NCBI RefSeq assembly: GCF_000813985.1
Contig: NZ_JWLJ01000013.1
Location: forward strand, 1 to 64,000
DNA: 64,000 nucleotides
Direction: 5' to 3'
Source of the DNA: Ruegeria sp. ANG-R
Lineage (GTDB): Bacteria; Pseudomonadota; Alphaproteobacteria; Rhodobacterales; Rhodobacteraceae
Part shown: in pieces, positions 37,139 to 47,689 of the stretch
How the letters are laid out: every line of letters begins with the position of its first letter
Position numbering within the stretch: position 1 is the first letter of the stretch
The notes under the pieces: model-generated
Databases searched by the model: none
What the model was told of the DNA's origin: nothing
The model's input: the letters and a program-made list of their open reading frames with translations, nothing else
Program-made: the position numbers and the translations under genes

Positions 37139-37749
37139 GCTGCAGACCAGTCAACATCGTCGGCTTCTTCGATCGCAAGCCGACCTTCGGGCCAAGGGCG
37201 CGCCAAGCCCTGCGCCTCATCTTCGGTTCCATGCAACCAGCCTTGTGCGTCCCGCGCTTCCAATAAAACACCCATACGGTGATGGATCGGTTCTACATCC
37301 GCGTTCGGCTCACAGGTCACTGCGGCGACCTGATCCACGCGTTGCCCGCCCGGGGCTTCCCAGCTGTCAGTAATTGCAGCAAACAACAGCGGCGATCCGT
37401 CCTTTGCAGTGATCCGCCAGGCTGTCTTGCGCCGCTTCTCTCCGGTCCATTCATACCAGCCATCAACAGGGATGATCGCACGTCCAATGCCGTCGAAAGC
37501 GCTTTTGTCAAAAACCGTCTCGGAGCGGGCATTGATGATGGTCTCCATCACCGGGCGCCCGCGCGCATTGACCCTGCCAACCGGGATCATCCCCCATCGC
37601 ATAGCCGTCAGCCCATCGCCGGTCAGAACAATCACGTCCTGACCGGGTTGAATATTCCGGCGTGGGGTTTGACCCTCGACGCGGTCGGTGACGCCCAGAA
37701 ACCGAGCGATCTCTGCAATTGGTCGCGTCAGGAAAAACCGCCCCGGCAT
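37135..37749 (-). CDS. SRAP-family (SOS response-associated) protein lacking the catalytic Cys2
   Basis: SRAP/HMCES/YedK family protein of 204 residues. YedK protects abasic sites by a covalent link to its Cys2. Here the N-terminus is MPGRFF, so residue 2 is Pro. The other active-site elements are present: INARSET (Asn73), VDGWYEW (Glu100) and PIHHRMGVLL (His156 or 157). Without Cys2 the thiazolidine link to abasic DNA cannot form; I recall MPGR-type paralogues in other Rhodobacterales. The gene precedes no other gene on its strand. The role is therefore open. Confidence 0.88.
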   Translation of the reverse strand: MPGRFFLTRPIAEIARFLGVTDRVEGQTPRRNIQPGQDVIVLTGDGLTAMRWGMIPVGRVNARGRPVMETIINARSETVFDKSAFDGIGRAIIPVDGWYEWTGEKRRKTAWRITAKDGSPLLFAAITDSWEAPGGQRVDQVAAVTCEPNADVEPIHHRMGVLLEARDAQGWLHGTEDEAQGLARPWPEGRLAIEEADDVDWSAA

Positions 37750-37758
37750 TGCGCCCTC

Positions 37759-38418
37759 CTAATCTGCCGCCCGCTCCGCAAGCGCTAAAACAAAGGGGCC
37801 CAGAGAGTCGACAATCAGTGCGACTCCTTCGGCATTTGGGTGGATGCCATCGGATTGCATGTATTGGCGCGCCGCCGCCGGATCGCCCCCAGCTGTGAGC
37901 CCGTCAAAGAAACTCTCAGCATAAAGCGCGTCATATTGCTGTGCCAATTCCGGGTAGATCGCATCGAAACTTTGCTTGTAGTCAGCACCGTAGTTACCAG
38001 GTGCCTGCATCCCGATCAGCAACACATCGACATCCGATGCCTGGGCTGCGCTCATGATCGCCTCGAGGTTGGAGCGTGACACACCCGGATCAATTCCACG
38101 CAACAGATCATTGCCCCCAAGGGCCACTATCATGCCGTCGACCTCTGGTGTCAGCGTCCAGTCGACGCGGGCTGCACCTCCTGCGGTCGTGTCACCGGAC
38201 ACGCCGGCATTGATCAGGTGTATATCCGCCCCTTCATTCTGCAGCCAGCGCTGCAGTTGGGAGACAAACCCTTCCTGCTCCGGCAACCCGTATCCTTGCG
38301 TCAGGGAATCTCCGAGTGCGGCAATCACTACCGATTCAGCCGTCGCAGCAAATCCGCAACAGATGAACACACCCGACATCAAGACCTTGCGCAGCCTGAG
38401 TTTCGCGCCATATCCCAA
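37759..38418 (-). CDS. tesA: Arylesterase / SGNH hydrolase TesA
   Basis: Periplasmic multifunctional esterase of the SGNH fold. Block I is ALGDSLTQGYGLP with the catalytic Ser, block II has the Gly of INAGVSGDTTAGG, block III GGNDLLRGI has the Asn, and block V DGIHPNAEG has Asp and His. A signal sequence ends near FAATAES. The TTG at 38418 is preferred because GGGGAG lies upstream and the signal then has a basic start; an ATG at 38379 would remove the basic part. Divergent from a YbbA-type ABC gene, the same tesA-ybbA-ybbP arrangement as in E. coli. Confidence 0.9.
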   Translation of the reverse strand: MGYGAKLRLRKVLMSGVFICCGFAATAESVVIAALGDSLTQGYGLPEQEGFVSQLQRWLQNEGADIHLINAGVSGDTTAGGAARVDWTLTPEVDGMIVALGGNDLLRGIDPGVSRSNLEAIMSAAQASDVDVLLIGMQAPGNYGADYKQSFDAIYPELAQQYDALYAESFFDGLTAGGDPAAARQYMQSDGIHPNAEGVALIVDSLGPFVLALAERAAD

Positions 38419-38448
38419 TGAACTGTACTCCCCATAATGGCCTGATCG

Positions 38449-39140
<692 letters not shown>

Positions 39141-39144
<4 letters not shown>

Positions 39145-41669
39145 GCCTGCGTCTGGCCGGGCGTCTGGCGCGGCGCGAGCTGCGCGGCGGGTTACGGGGG
39201 TTTCGGGTATTTCTGGCCTGTCTGGCTTTGGGAGTTGCTGCGATTGCAGCGGTGGGCACGGTTCGTCAGGCAATCCAGACCGGCCTGCAACAGGAGGGCG
39301 CATCGCTTCTGGGCGGGGATGCGCAGCTGGAATTCACCTATCGCTTTGCCGACGATCAAGAACGTGCGTGGATGGAAAACACCGCGCGGGCGGTATCGGA
39401 AGTCGTCGATTTCCGGTCTATGGCCGTGACGGGCGACGCGGCGAGCGCGCGACGCTCGTTAACGCAGGTAAAAGCCGTGGATAGTGCTTATCCGCTGCTG
39501 GGTTCAGTGAGTCTGAAACCAGATCTTTCCCTGACCGAGGCGTTCGCAGGTGCCGAGGGGCTGCCCGGTGCCGTCATGGCTCCGTCTCTGATCGACCGTC
39601 TGGACCTGTCGGTCGGCGACCGGTTCGAACTTGGCACGCAGACATTTGTTCTGATGGCCGCACTAGAGCATGAACCGGATGGTGCGGCAGATGGGTTTTC
39701 CCTCGGGCCGCGCACATTGGTGCAAACCGAAGACCTGCGGTCTTCGGGCCTGCTGGCTCCGGGCACTTTGTTTTCAACCAAATACAGGTTGACTCTGCCG
39801 CTAGGTGCAGAATTGGACCCGCTTGCGACAGAGGCGAGACTGGCCTTTGAAGGAACCGGTATGCGCTGGACCGATGCCCGCAACGGTGCGCCCGGAATAT
39901 CCGAATTTGTTGGCCGCCTCAGCGCGTTTCTGATCCTGGTTGGCCTGTCCGGGCTGGCGGTTGGAGGGATCGGGGTGTCAGCTGCCGTTCGTGCTTATCT
40001 CTCCCTGAAAACGGAAACGATTGCGACGCTTCGCACTCTGGGCGCTGACCGGGCAACCATATTTCAAACCTATATGATCCAAATCGCCGTTCTGTCTGGC
40101 GTCGGAATTGCCATTGGTCTGATTTTGGGCGCAGCAATACCGCTGCTTCTGGCCCCTATTATCGAGACGCAATTGCCAATCCCGGCTGTGTTTTCGCTGT
40201 ACCCACAACCGCTCGCCGAGGCGGCGCTCTATGGTGCGCTGACGGCATTTCTTTTCACACTCTGGCCGCTTGCCAGAACCGAAGAAGTGCGCGCTGCGAC
40301 CTTGTTCCGTGATGCACTATCTACGGCGCGTAGTATTCCTCGACCAATATACGTCGTTGCAACAGCTGTGGGCCTGGCGCTTCTGATCGGGGCTGCCGCA
40401 TGGTTCAGCGGTTCAACCCGATTGACGCTATGGACCAGCGCGGGCCTGGCAGGTGCACTTGCCTTGCTGGCGTTTTCCGCTTTCGGTATTCGCAAACTGG
40501 CCGGGACTGCCACCCCATGGGTACGAGGCCGCCCGGCCTTGCGGTGGGCGCTGTCCGCCATCTCGGACCCGCGAGAGGGCGCGGCATCCGTGGTATTGTC
40601 GCTTGGCCTCGGACTGTCGGTCCTTGCAGCGGTGGGGCAGATCGACGGAACGCTGCGCAATGCGATTTCGGGCAACCTGCCGGATGTTGCCCCCTCGTAT
40701 TTCTTCGTGGACATCCAGAAGGGCCAGATGCCGGGGTTCAGCGAGCGTCTGGACAACGACCCCAGCGTCAGCCGGGTTGAAAGCGCGCCAATGCTGCGTG
40801 GGATCATTACCAGGATCAACGGAAAACCCGCAAGAGAGGTTGCAGGCGATCACTGGGTGCTGGATGGCGACCGGGGCGTGACCTATTCCGCCCAACCACC
40901 TCAGAACGCCCGCGTGACCAACGGCACATGGTGGCCCGAGGATTACAGTGGCCCCCCGCAGGTCAGCTTTGCCGCTGAAGAAGCCGCCGAAATGGGTCTG
41001 AAACTGGGCGATGAACTGACCGTCAATATTCTGGGTCGCGATATCACAGCCGAACTGACCTCGCTGCGCGAGGTTGATTTTTCGACGGCTGGTATGGGGT
41101 TCATCATGTCGATGAACCCCTCAGCTCTGGCCGGTGCGCCGCACAGCTTCATCGCAACCGTCTATGCCGAGGAACAGGCCGAGGCCGCCATTCTGCGCGA
41201 TCTGGCCGGACAATTCCCCAATATCACGGCGGTTCGTGTCCGAGACGCCATTGACCGTGTCTCTGGCCTGTTGGCGGGGTTAGCGGCTGCCACCTCATAC
41301 GGCGCAGGCGTCTCTCTGCTGACCGGATTTCTGGTGCTGATCGGCGCCGCTGCCGCAGGTGAGCCCGCGCGCAGATATGAAGCGGCAATCCTCAAAACTC
41401 TGGGCGCCAACCGAGGGCGCATACTGCGCAGCTTTGCACTGCGTGCGGTCCTGCTCGGGGCTGCTGCAGGATGCGTCGCCCTGCTGACCGGTATTCTCGG
41501 CGGCTGGGCAGTCGCCACATACATTTTCGACACAGCCTTCACGGTCATCTGGCCCTCTGCGCTTGGCATAGTCTTCGCAGGTGTCGGCGTGACGCTGGGC
41601 GCGGGGATGCTCTTTGCCCTGCGGCCGCTTTCGGTGCGCCCGGCGCGCATCCTGCGCGCCAACGATTAA
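39141..41669 (+). CDS. FtsX-like ABC transporter permease, YbbP-type
   Basis: Large permease of 842 residues from the ATG at 39141, which overlaps the ATPase stop. Several membrane segments are visible: one near the N-terminus (VFLACLALGVAAIAAVG), three around residues 275-400 and others near the C-terminus. The two FtsX domains and the large periplasmic regions between them fit YbbP, which has about 800 residues. TLRTLGADRATIFQTYMIQI and ILKTLGANRGRILRSFALR are the paired coupling segments. A lipid or lipoprotein role is inferred from relatives. Confidence 0.9.
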
Positions 41670-41671
41670 AC

Positions 41672-42118
41672 TCAGCGCACGCAGGCGACGGGCTGCAGAA
41701 TCTTCAACAGCTGATCATTGTCGCAAACCAATGCGTCGAGCGTGATTTCGTCCAGTGAGGCATAAAACACCTCAGCCGCGTCCTGCAGTGCCAAACGCAA
41801 ACGACACGCATCCGTCAATGGGCAGGTGTTATCGGCATCCGCAAAGCACTCGGCAATCGGCAATCCACCCTCGACATGGCGAAACACGGACCCGACCCGA
41901 ATCTGATCCGCCGAACGCGCCAGCGTCATGCCACCATTGCGACCGCGTTGAGTGCTGAGATAGTCCAGCTGGCTCAGCTGGTTGATCACCTGCGCCAGAT
42001 GGTTTTCAGAGATGTTGCAGACGTCGGCGATCTCGGCCTTCGTGACCAGCCGATCCTGATGCGCGGCGCAATACATCAATACGCGCACTGCAATGTTTGT
42101 CCGTTTGGTAATCCGCAT
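41672..42118 (-). CDS. Rrf2-family transcriptional regulator, NsrR-like
   Basis: Winged-helix regulator of 148 residues. The three Cys (91, 99 and 105, pattern C-x7-C-x5-C) are the ligands of an iron-sulfur cluster; this spacing fits the NO-sensing NsrR subgroup better than IscR (C-x5-C-x5-C). The N-terminus MRITKRTNIAVRVLMYCAAH is typical of NsrR. The recognition helix reads NISENHLAQVINQL. The ATG at 42118 is used; a frame to 42181 adds residues without homology. An FNR/Dnr-type box lies upstream. Assignment to NsrR is moderate. Confidence 0.84.
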   Translation of the reverse strand: MRITKRTNIAVRVLMYCAAHQDRLVTKAEIADVCNISENHLAQVINQLSQLDYLSTQRGRNGGMTLARSADQIRVGSVFRHVEGGLPIAECFADADNTCPLTDACRLRLALQDAAEVFYASLDEITLDALVCDNDQLLKILQPVACVR

Positions 42119-42174
42119 GAGGGCCTCCCGAATCTCAAGATGAAGCCTTATTGCATGTCTGGTAAAAAGACTGT

Positions 42175-42188
42175 TTGACATACATCAA
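42175..42188. promoter_or_regulatory. FNR/Dnr-type box between the NsrR-like and GGCT genes
   Basis: TTGAC-ATAC-ATCAA matches the alphaproteobacterial FNR/Dnr consensus TTGAT-N4-ATCAA with one deviation (C for T, common in FnrL sites). It is 56 bases before the NsrR-like start and 24 bases before the GGCT start. Likely link to oxygen or NO control; a single-site match. Confidence 0.6.
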
Positions 42189-42212
42189 TCGTCAAAGAAG
42201 GACGCGACCCGC

Positions 42213-42824
42213 ATGGCAAACCCTTACTTCTTCGGCTATGGCAGCCTCGTGAACCTGTCGACGCACGATTTTCCCGACCCGCGCCCGGCGCGTCTGAAGG
42301 GCTGGCGGAGGGCGTGGCGGCACACCGATCTGCGCCCGGTCGCCTTTCTGACTGCGATTCCAGATCCCTTGTCAGAAATCGACGGCATGATCGCTCACGT
42401 GCCCAAAAACGACTGGGCCGCGCTGGATGAACGGGAATGGGCCTATGAACGCGTGCCTGCCACGCGATCAGTCTCCCATACGCTGACGCAGGAGGCAGAA
42501 ATCGCCGTCTACGCTGTGCCCCATGACCGCCATACAGCGCCCAGCAATCACCATCCACTGCTGCTGAGCTATATCGATGTCGTGGTGCAGGGGTACCTGA
42601 GGGCATTTGGATCGGACGGCGCTGATCGCTTCTTTACCACAACCGATGGCTGGGACGCGCCGATTTTGAATGATCGTGCCGAACCGCGATATCCGCGTCA
42701 TCAGCAACTCAATCCCACCGAGACTGAATTCGTGGACGACCGTCTGAAGCGCGTATCGGCTCGTATTTTGCAGCCCGGAGACCAAAGAAAAGCAGGCCAA
42801 CTGCCTGCCTCCTTCGTGTTTTAA
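42213..42824 (+). CDS. Gamma-glutamylcyclotransferase-like protein
   Basis: Protein of 203 residues of the GGCT/ChaC-type fold. The substrate-binding loop is FGYGSLVN (residues 7-14), and the conserved acid is in LDEREWAYERV (about 70-80). Such enzymes release 5-oxoproline from gamma-glutamyl peptides or glutathione. That would connect with the PxpABC enzyme in this window, but the link is speculation. The 3' end carries a terminator for the opposing gltX gene. It shares the upstream region with the NsrR-like regulator. Confidence 0.8.
   Translation: MANPYFFGYGSLVNLSTHDFPDPRPARLKGWRRAWRHTDLRPVAFLTAIPDPLSEIDGMIAHVPKNDWAALDEREWAYERVPATRSVSHTLTQEAEIAVYAVPHDRHTAPSNHHPLLLSYIDVVVQGYLRAFGSDGADRFFTTTDGWDAPILNDRAEPRYPRHQQLNPTETEFVDDRLKRVSARILQPGDQRKAGQLPASFVF
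42782..42808 (-). terminator. Rho-independent terminator of gltX
   Basis: On the minus strand GCAGGC/GCCTGC arms around AGTTG are followed by TTTTCTTT. It lies 32 bases beyond the gltX stop and inside the last codons of the GGCT gene. Confidence 0.7.
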
Positions 42825-42839
42825 GATACTCTCTGCGGG

Positions 42840-44165
42840 TCAGCCCCGCGCGCGGATCACCTGCAGCAGCGGCAGCAAGGTCGCCATCTCGGGCCCGCGC
42901 TCCATCCCGGTCAGCGCTTTCCGCAGCGGCATGAACAAGCCTTTGCCTTTACGGCCCGTGGCCTCTTTCACCGCCTTGGTCCATGTGCCCCAGGTCTCGG
43001 CGTCAAACGGACCCTCGGGCAGCAGGGCCACCGCCTCGGCGATGAATTCACGATCTTCATCCGCGATCAAAGGTTCTGCCCCTTCGCGGCACAGGTCCCA
43101 CCAGCCTTTGAGATCGCTTAAGGTGGTGATGTTCTCACGCGCCATCGCCCAAAAGGGCTCGGCCAGTTCCGCAGGAACGCCGGCGTCTGCGACGGCATCA
43201 GTCACATCAGCCAGAGGCAGCGATTGCAGGTGCTTCGCGGTCAGCGGAAACAGGTCCTGCACGTCGAACTTGGTCGGCGCGGCGCCAAAACGGTTAATGT
43301 CAAACCCATCGATCAGCTCGGACATATCCGAACGCAGTTCGACCGGATCGGACGATCCCAGACGCGCCATCAGGCTCAGCAGCGCCATCGGCTGCACACC
43401 TTGTTCGCGCAGATCGCGCAGCGCCAGAGTGCCCAGACGTTTGGATAGCGCCTCACCCTGCGGGCCGGTCAACAGCGAGTGATGCGCAAAGCGTGGGCAA
43501 GTGCCGCCCAACGCTTCGATGATCTGAATCTGCGTCGCCGTGTTGGTCACATGGTCCGAGCCACGCACAACGTCGGTCACGCCCATCTCGGTATCATCGA
43601 CCACGGACGCAATCGTATAGAGAACCTGACCATCGCCCCGGATCAGTACAGGATCAGAGACCGAGGCGGCATCGATCGAGATGTCGCCCAAAATGCCATC
43701 GTTCCACTCGATCCGTTCGTGATCCAGCTTGAACCGCCAGACGCCATTGCCGCGTTCGGCCCGCAGGGCGTCTTTCTCGGCATCCGACAGCTTCAACGCG
43801 GCACGGTCATAGACCGGCGGCTTGCCCATGTTCAGTTGCTTCTTGCGCTTGAGGTCCAGCTCGGTCGGCGTCTCAAACGCCTCGTAGAAACGGCCCATCT
43901 CGCGCAGCTTGTCCGCAGCTTCGGCATAACGGTCCAGCCGCTCCGACTGACGCTCGACCCGGTCCCAATGCAGGCCAAGCCATTCCAGATCCTGTTTGAT
44001 CGCGTCGACATATTCTTCCTTCGACCGCTCAGGGTCGGTGTCATCGATGCGCAGGATAAACGTACCGCCAGCTTTACGGGCGATCAGATAGTTCATCAGG
44101 GCGGTGCGCAGGTTGCCCACATGGATGTAGCCGGTGGGCGACGGGGCGAAACGGGTCGTGGTCAT
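42840..44165 (-). CDS. gltX: Glutamate--tRNA ligase
   Basis: Class I synthetase that charges tRNA-Glu. HIGH reads HVGN in FAPSPTGYIHVGNLRTAL (about residues 6-23), and KMSKS reads ALSKRLGTL (about 238-246). Length 441. Many alphaproteobacteria have two GltX paralogues, one acting on tRNA-Glu and the other perhaps on tRNA-Gln; which copy this is cannot be told. Terminated by a hairpin inside the opposing gene. Confidence 0.94.
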   Translation of the reverse strand: MTTTRFAPSPTGYIHVGNLRTALMNYLIARKAGGTFILRIDDTDPERSKEEYVDAIKQDLEWLGLHWDRVERQSERLDRYAEAADKLREMGRFYEAFETPTELDLKRKKQLNMGKPPVYDRAALKLSDAEKDALRAERGNGVWRFKLDHERIEWNDGILGDISIDAASVSDPVLIRGDGQVLYTIASVVDDTEMGVTDVVRGSDHVTNTATQIQIIEALGGTCPRFAHHSLLTGPQGEALSKRLGTLALRDLREQGVQPMALLSLMARLGSSDPVELRSDMSELIDGFDINRFGAAPTKFDVQDLFPLTAKHLQSLPLADVTDAVADAGVPAELAEPFWAMARENITTLSDLKGWWDLCREGAEPLIADEDREFIAEAVALLPEGPFDAETWGTWTKAVKEATGRKGKGLFMPLRKALTGMERGPEMATLLPLLQVIRARG

Positions 44166-44225
44166 GGAGTTCTCCTGTTGGCGCGGCTCATCTCACATGG
44201 GCGCGTTTTTGTCCAGCAGGGGCTT

Positions 44226-44660
44226 TCAGGTAGGCTCGACCGGCCACATTGCATCAAGGCGCTCAAGCCCGGCTTTGATCAGTTCGGACAGCACATCGAG
44301 GTCGATATCCGGCAGCTTGTTCACGTAGAGGCAGGATTTCCCCAGCTTGTGTCTACCCAATCTCGACAGGATATCCCCAAAATCGGCATATCCCGGCATG
44401 ATGTAAATGGAGTGTGCGGCCTTGCGCGGGGAGAACCCCGTTGCAAGAAAGTCACCCTCGCGCCCCGACGCATAACGATAATGATACCGGCCATAGCCGA
44501 CAATCGACTGCCCCCACATCACAGGTGTGAATCCGGTGGTTTTGCGAAACAGCCTGTCCAATTCCTGCGCCTCTTCCGCCTTTCGCGCAGGGACTACGCC
44601 CGCTAGGAATGCCGGAACGCTGTGTCCGGTCGGCAGGGTTTTGTTCTCGGATGGCGGCAT
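44226..44660 (-). CDS. DUF1801 domain-containing protein
   Basis: Protein of 144 residues from the ATG at 44660; a frame from 44687 adds nine. The DUF1801 (YdhG-like) pattern is seen in PVMWGQSIVGYGRYHYRYAS, FSPRKAAHSIYIMPGY and RLGRHKLGKSCLYVNKLPDI. The family is related to the iron chaperone frataxin-like fold in structure databases; function is unknown. It lies between gltX and an MBL-fold gene. Confidence 0.85.
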   Translation of the reverse strand: MPPSENKTLPTGHSVPAFLAGVVPARKAEEAQELDRLFRKTTGFTPVMWGQSIVGYGRYHYRYASGREGDFLATGFSPRKAAHSIYIMPGYADFGDILSRLGRHKLGKSCLYVNKLPDIDLDVLSELIKAGLERLDAMWPVEPT

Positions 44661-44777
44661 GAACACAAAATAACACGTAATGTTCAACCACGCAGCCTAT
44701 GTGTTGGGTTAAGAAAGTGGCCAGAAACCCGCGCCGACCTATTTCTACAACTGGCGTTCTGACAGGGAGACATAGAC

Positions 44778-45710
44778 ATGACCATCAAATTGACGCGCAG
44801 AGCGGCGCTGAGTGCCGCAGCCGCATTGCCTTTTGCATCCGCAGCCGCTCCGGTTTTGGCGGCGGGGGAGCCGACCAAAGCAAATTCAACCGTCGCCAAA
44901 TCATTCCAACTGGGTGATTTCTCGGTTACGACATTGCTGGATGGCAGCGTGCCTCGCGATGATGCCAAAGCGCTTTTCGGCGCTGATGTACCGGATGACG
45001 AATTTGCTGCTGTTTCGGCCGAGAATTTCATTTCTCCTGAAATCGCCCAGTTCTTCTTCACCCCGACTCTTGTTAACACCGGCTCGGAACTGGTGCTGTT
45101 CGACACGGGGTTGGGACAGGGCGGCATTCAGGCCGCGCTTGCCGATGCAGGTGTGAGCCCCGACCAGATTGATGTGGTTGTGATCACGCATATGCACCCC
45201 GACCATATCGGTGGCATGACGACGGATGGCGCACCAACATTCGCAAACGCGCGATTTGTGACCGCAGCGCCAGAGTACGATTTCTGGTCCGCGATGGATG
45301 CAGGAAACCGTGTTGGAGACATGGTCGCTGCCAAAGTTACTCCTCAGGCCGAAAAGATGACGTTCCTTGAAGATGGTGGCGAGGTCGCCTCGGGGATCAC
45401 CGCCGTCGCGGCATATGGGCACACGCCCGGCCATACTGCTTACCACCTGGAAAGCAACGGCCAACGGCTGGTTCTGACCGCTGACCTTGCAAACCATTAC
45501 GTTTGGTCCTTCGCGCGTCCCGAGTGGCCATTCAGCTTTGACATGGACCCGGCTGCGGCAACCGCTTCGCGCCGGAACGTACTGGGGATGCTGGCCGCAG
45601 ACAAAGTGCCCATGATCGGTTATCACATGCCCTTCCCGGCGGCCGGATATGTCGAAACCCGAGGGGACGGGTTCCGGTTCGTACCGGTCAGCTATCAGAT
45701 GATGAGCTAG
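44778..45710 (+). CDS. Exported MBL-fold metallo-hydrolase
   Basis: Metallo-beta-lactamase-fold protein of 310 residues. The metal motif is THMHPDHIGG (about residues 135-144), with later ligands in YGHTPGH (about 214-220) and DLANH. The N-terminus MTIKLTRRAALSAAAALPFA resembles a twin-arginine signal, so the product is probably exported folded. The substrate (lactone, organophosphate, sulfide or other) is unknown. Convergent with the FAD oxidase by four bases. Confidence 0.9.
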   Translation: MTIKLTRRAALSAAAALPFASAAAPVLAAGEPTKANSTVAKSFQLGDFSVTTLLDGSVPRDDAKALFGADVPDDEFAAVSAENFISPEIAQFFFTPTLVNTGSELVLFDTGLGQGGIQAALADAGVSPDQIDVVVITHMHPDHIGGMTTDGAPTFANARFVTAAPEYDFWSAMDAGNRVGDMVAAKVTPQAEKMTFLEDGGEVASGITAVAAYGHTPGHTAYHLESNGQRLVLTADLANHYVWSFARPEWPFSFDMDPAAATASRRNVLGMLAADKVPMIGYHMPFPAAGYVETRGDGFRFVPVSYQMMS

Positions 45711-47038
45711 TAACCGGGGTCCGGCCGTACTTTTGAACCATCCGTGAAACGGGACAGGCGAAAGGCGGCCGGATCAACACAAGGCGCGCTTTCCGTGACC
45801 AAATCCGCCGCCAACCGACCTGCGGCAGGGCCAATCCCGAACCCGTGACCAGAGAAACCGGTTGCGATGTGCAGGCCCGGCACCTCATCCACTCTGGATA
45901 TGACCGGAATCGCATCCGGGGTCACATCGATCAATCCGGCCCAGCTTTGCACGATTTCCGCCCCTGCAAGCGCCGGCAATCCCTTGCGGGCGCGGGCCCA
46001 GGCCCGTCGCAAAGCCTTTTGAGAGGGTTCGGGGTCTAAGACCCGACAATGTTCGAACGGGGTGACATCCGTCGGCAGCCAGGCCCTGTCGTCTTTTGTT
46101 TCGACCATCCAGCGGTTTGACAGACGAAACCGCAAGGACCGCCACTCTTGCCGAAAAGCGGGCAGAAACTGCAATCCAAGACGAAAGCTGTCGGGAACGA
46201 TATCAACCGTATTCTCGTGACCCGACGCAATCGTATACCCCCCGTCCAAGCGCTTTCGAATGGCGAAATCGTCGGTCCAGACAGACACCTCGGGACCGGG
46301 TTCAAGCGGAGAGGTTCGCATGACTGTGTTCAGCACTTTGAGCTGAGGCAGGGCGATCCCTGCATTCCCTGCAAACAGACGCGACCAGGCCCCGCCAGCC
46401 AGCACAACCTGGCTACAACTCACGCGCCCCCGCTCGGTGAAGACACCAGAGATCCGGCCTGCTTCACGATCGATGCTCCGAACCGCGCATTGCGTCATGA
46501 TCGCGGCCCCACGGTCGCGGGCAGCTTCGGCTATCGCAGGTGCTGCCAATTGCGGTTCGGCACGTCCGTCCTGCGGCATGTACAGCGCCGACCGAAGTCC
46601 CATGGCGTTGTCGGGCAACAAGGCATCCAGTTCCGGCCCGGACACCATCCGGGCGCCTGTCTGCAGCCCTTCAACATGGCGCAACCATCGCGTCAGGTTG
46701 CCATCGTCCCGCGTGCCCGATGCGCCGAACAAGATACCTGAGGATACGTAACCGGTGGGCCGCCCGAGTCGCGTATCCAGCCCATGCCAGATACGGATCG
46801 CCTCTTGCATCAGGGGGATCTCGCGCGGGTCGCGTGTTCCAAGCCGAACCCAGCCCCAGTTGCGCGAGCTTTGCTCGCCAGCGATCCGGCCTTTCTCGCA
46901 TAACAGGACGGAAACACCTCGCTCTGCCAGCTCAAAAGCGGTCGAAGCGCCGATGATGCCGCCGCCGATAACGACGACATCCACATGTTTGGGAAGTATG
47001 AGATCAGATTCGACAGGTGTCGGAGTAGGGCCAGGCAT
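45707..47038 (-). CDS. FAD-dependent oxidoreductase (DAO family)
   Basis: Amine or amino-acid oxidase-type flavoprotein of 443 residues from the ATG at 47038. The FAD-binding beta-alpha-beta motif is VVVIGGGIIGAST (about residues 19-31), followed by ELAERGVSVLLCEKG. The C-terminal FAD motif ATGFSGHGFGIGPAAGRLAADL is present. Likely substrates are glycine-, sarcosine- or proline-type amines; not decided from sequence. The N-terminus has about 17 residues before the Rossmann fold. Confidence 0.88.
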   Translation of the reverse strand: MPGPTPTPVESDLILPKHVDVVVIGGGIIGASTAFELAERGVSVLLCEKGRIAGEQSSRNWGWVRLGTRDPREIPLMQEAIRIWHGLDTRLGRPTGYVSSGILFGASGTRDDGNLTRWLRHVEGLQTGARMVSGPELDALLPDNAMGLRSALYMPQDGRAEPQLAAPAIAEAARDRGAAIMTQCAVRSIDREAGRISGVFTERGRVSCSQVVLAGGAWSRLFAGNAGIALPQLKVLNTVMRTSPLEPGPEVSVWTDDFAIRKRLDGGYTIASGHENTVDIVPDSFRLGLQFLPAFRQEWRSLRFRLSNRWMVETKDDRAWLPTDVTPFEHCRVLDPEPSQKALRRAWARARKGLPALAGAEIVQSWAGLIDVTPDAIPVISRVDEVPGLHIATGFSGHGFGIGPAAGRLAADLVTESAPCVDPAAFRLSRFTDGSKVRPDPGY

Positions 47039-47187
47039 CAACCGCTCGGTGCTCGTTTATCGAAGCGATATCCAGCCTGAAGAACGCTACGCTGGCAACT
47101 TGGAACAAAGACAGGTCCGGGCAATTACCCGAACCTGTGGCCAATCGGCCAATGCGCGGCAGAATCCGCCACGCATACATGTATCGA

Positions 47188-47460
47188 TCAGGCTGCGCCG
47201 GACAGTTGTGCCCATTTCTGGCGCAGAACCTTGCTCAACCCCGGATCGGCCTGCATCACAAGCGGCTCCTGAGGCTGCAATACCGGGAATTCCGGCCGCA
47301 GCGGGACCGGGCCCGCTTCCATAACGGGCGTCGGTTCTTCCTGGCTCAGGATGTCTGCAATCGCGGCATCCAGCGCCTCTTCATCCAACTTACGCGGCGC
47401 GGATTCCATAGGCTTCCACTGCAACGGAGAATGAAGCGGTTTATCGTATCCATCTGTCAT
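47188..47460 (-). CDS. Hypothetical acidic protein
   Basis: Small protein of 90 residues from the ATG at 47460; a GTG at 47553 would give 121. It is rich in Pro, Glu and Leu (LDEEALDAAIADILSQEE, then PVPLRPEFPVLQPQEPL) and ends with a helix. No signal peptide, no membrane segment, no family I recognise. The frame appears real by composition. The start is uncertain. Confidence 0.5.
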   Translation of the reverse strand: MTDGYDKPLHSPLQWKPMESAPRKLDEEALDAAIADILSQEEPTPVMEAGPVPLRPEFPVLQPQEPLVMQADPGLSKVLRQKWAQLSGAA

Positions 47461-47689
47461 TTGACCAACAATACCTTTACTGACATCCACAACACGGACG
47501 CCTTTTCCCAGTTCAACAATCCCGGTCGTTAGGTCTGAAAATGGCAGGCCCACCTACCGGATTGCGTCACATCCGCCTCACATAAGGCGAACCCCTGTCA
47601 CAAATGTGGCAAAAAATGGACCTCGGCACAAGCGAAACATACGATTCCAGCGCGCAAGCGACTGGAGTTCATAAACAATTCACATTCCT

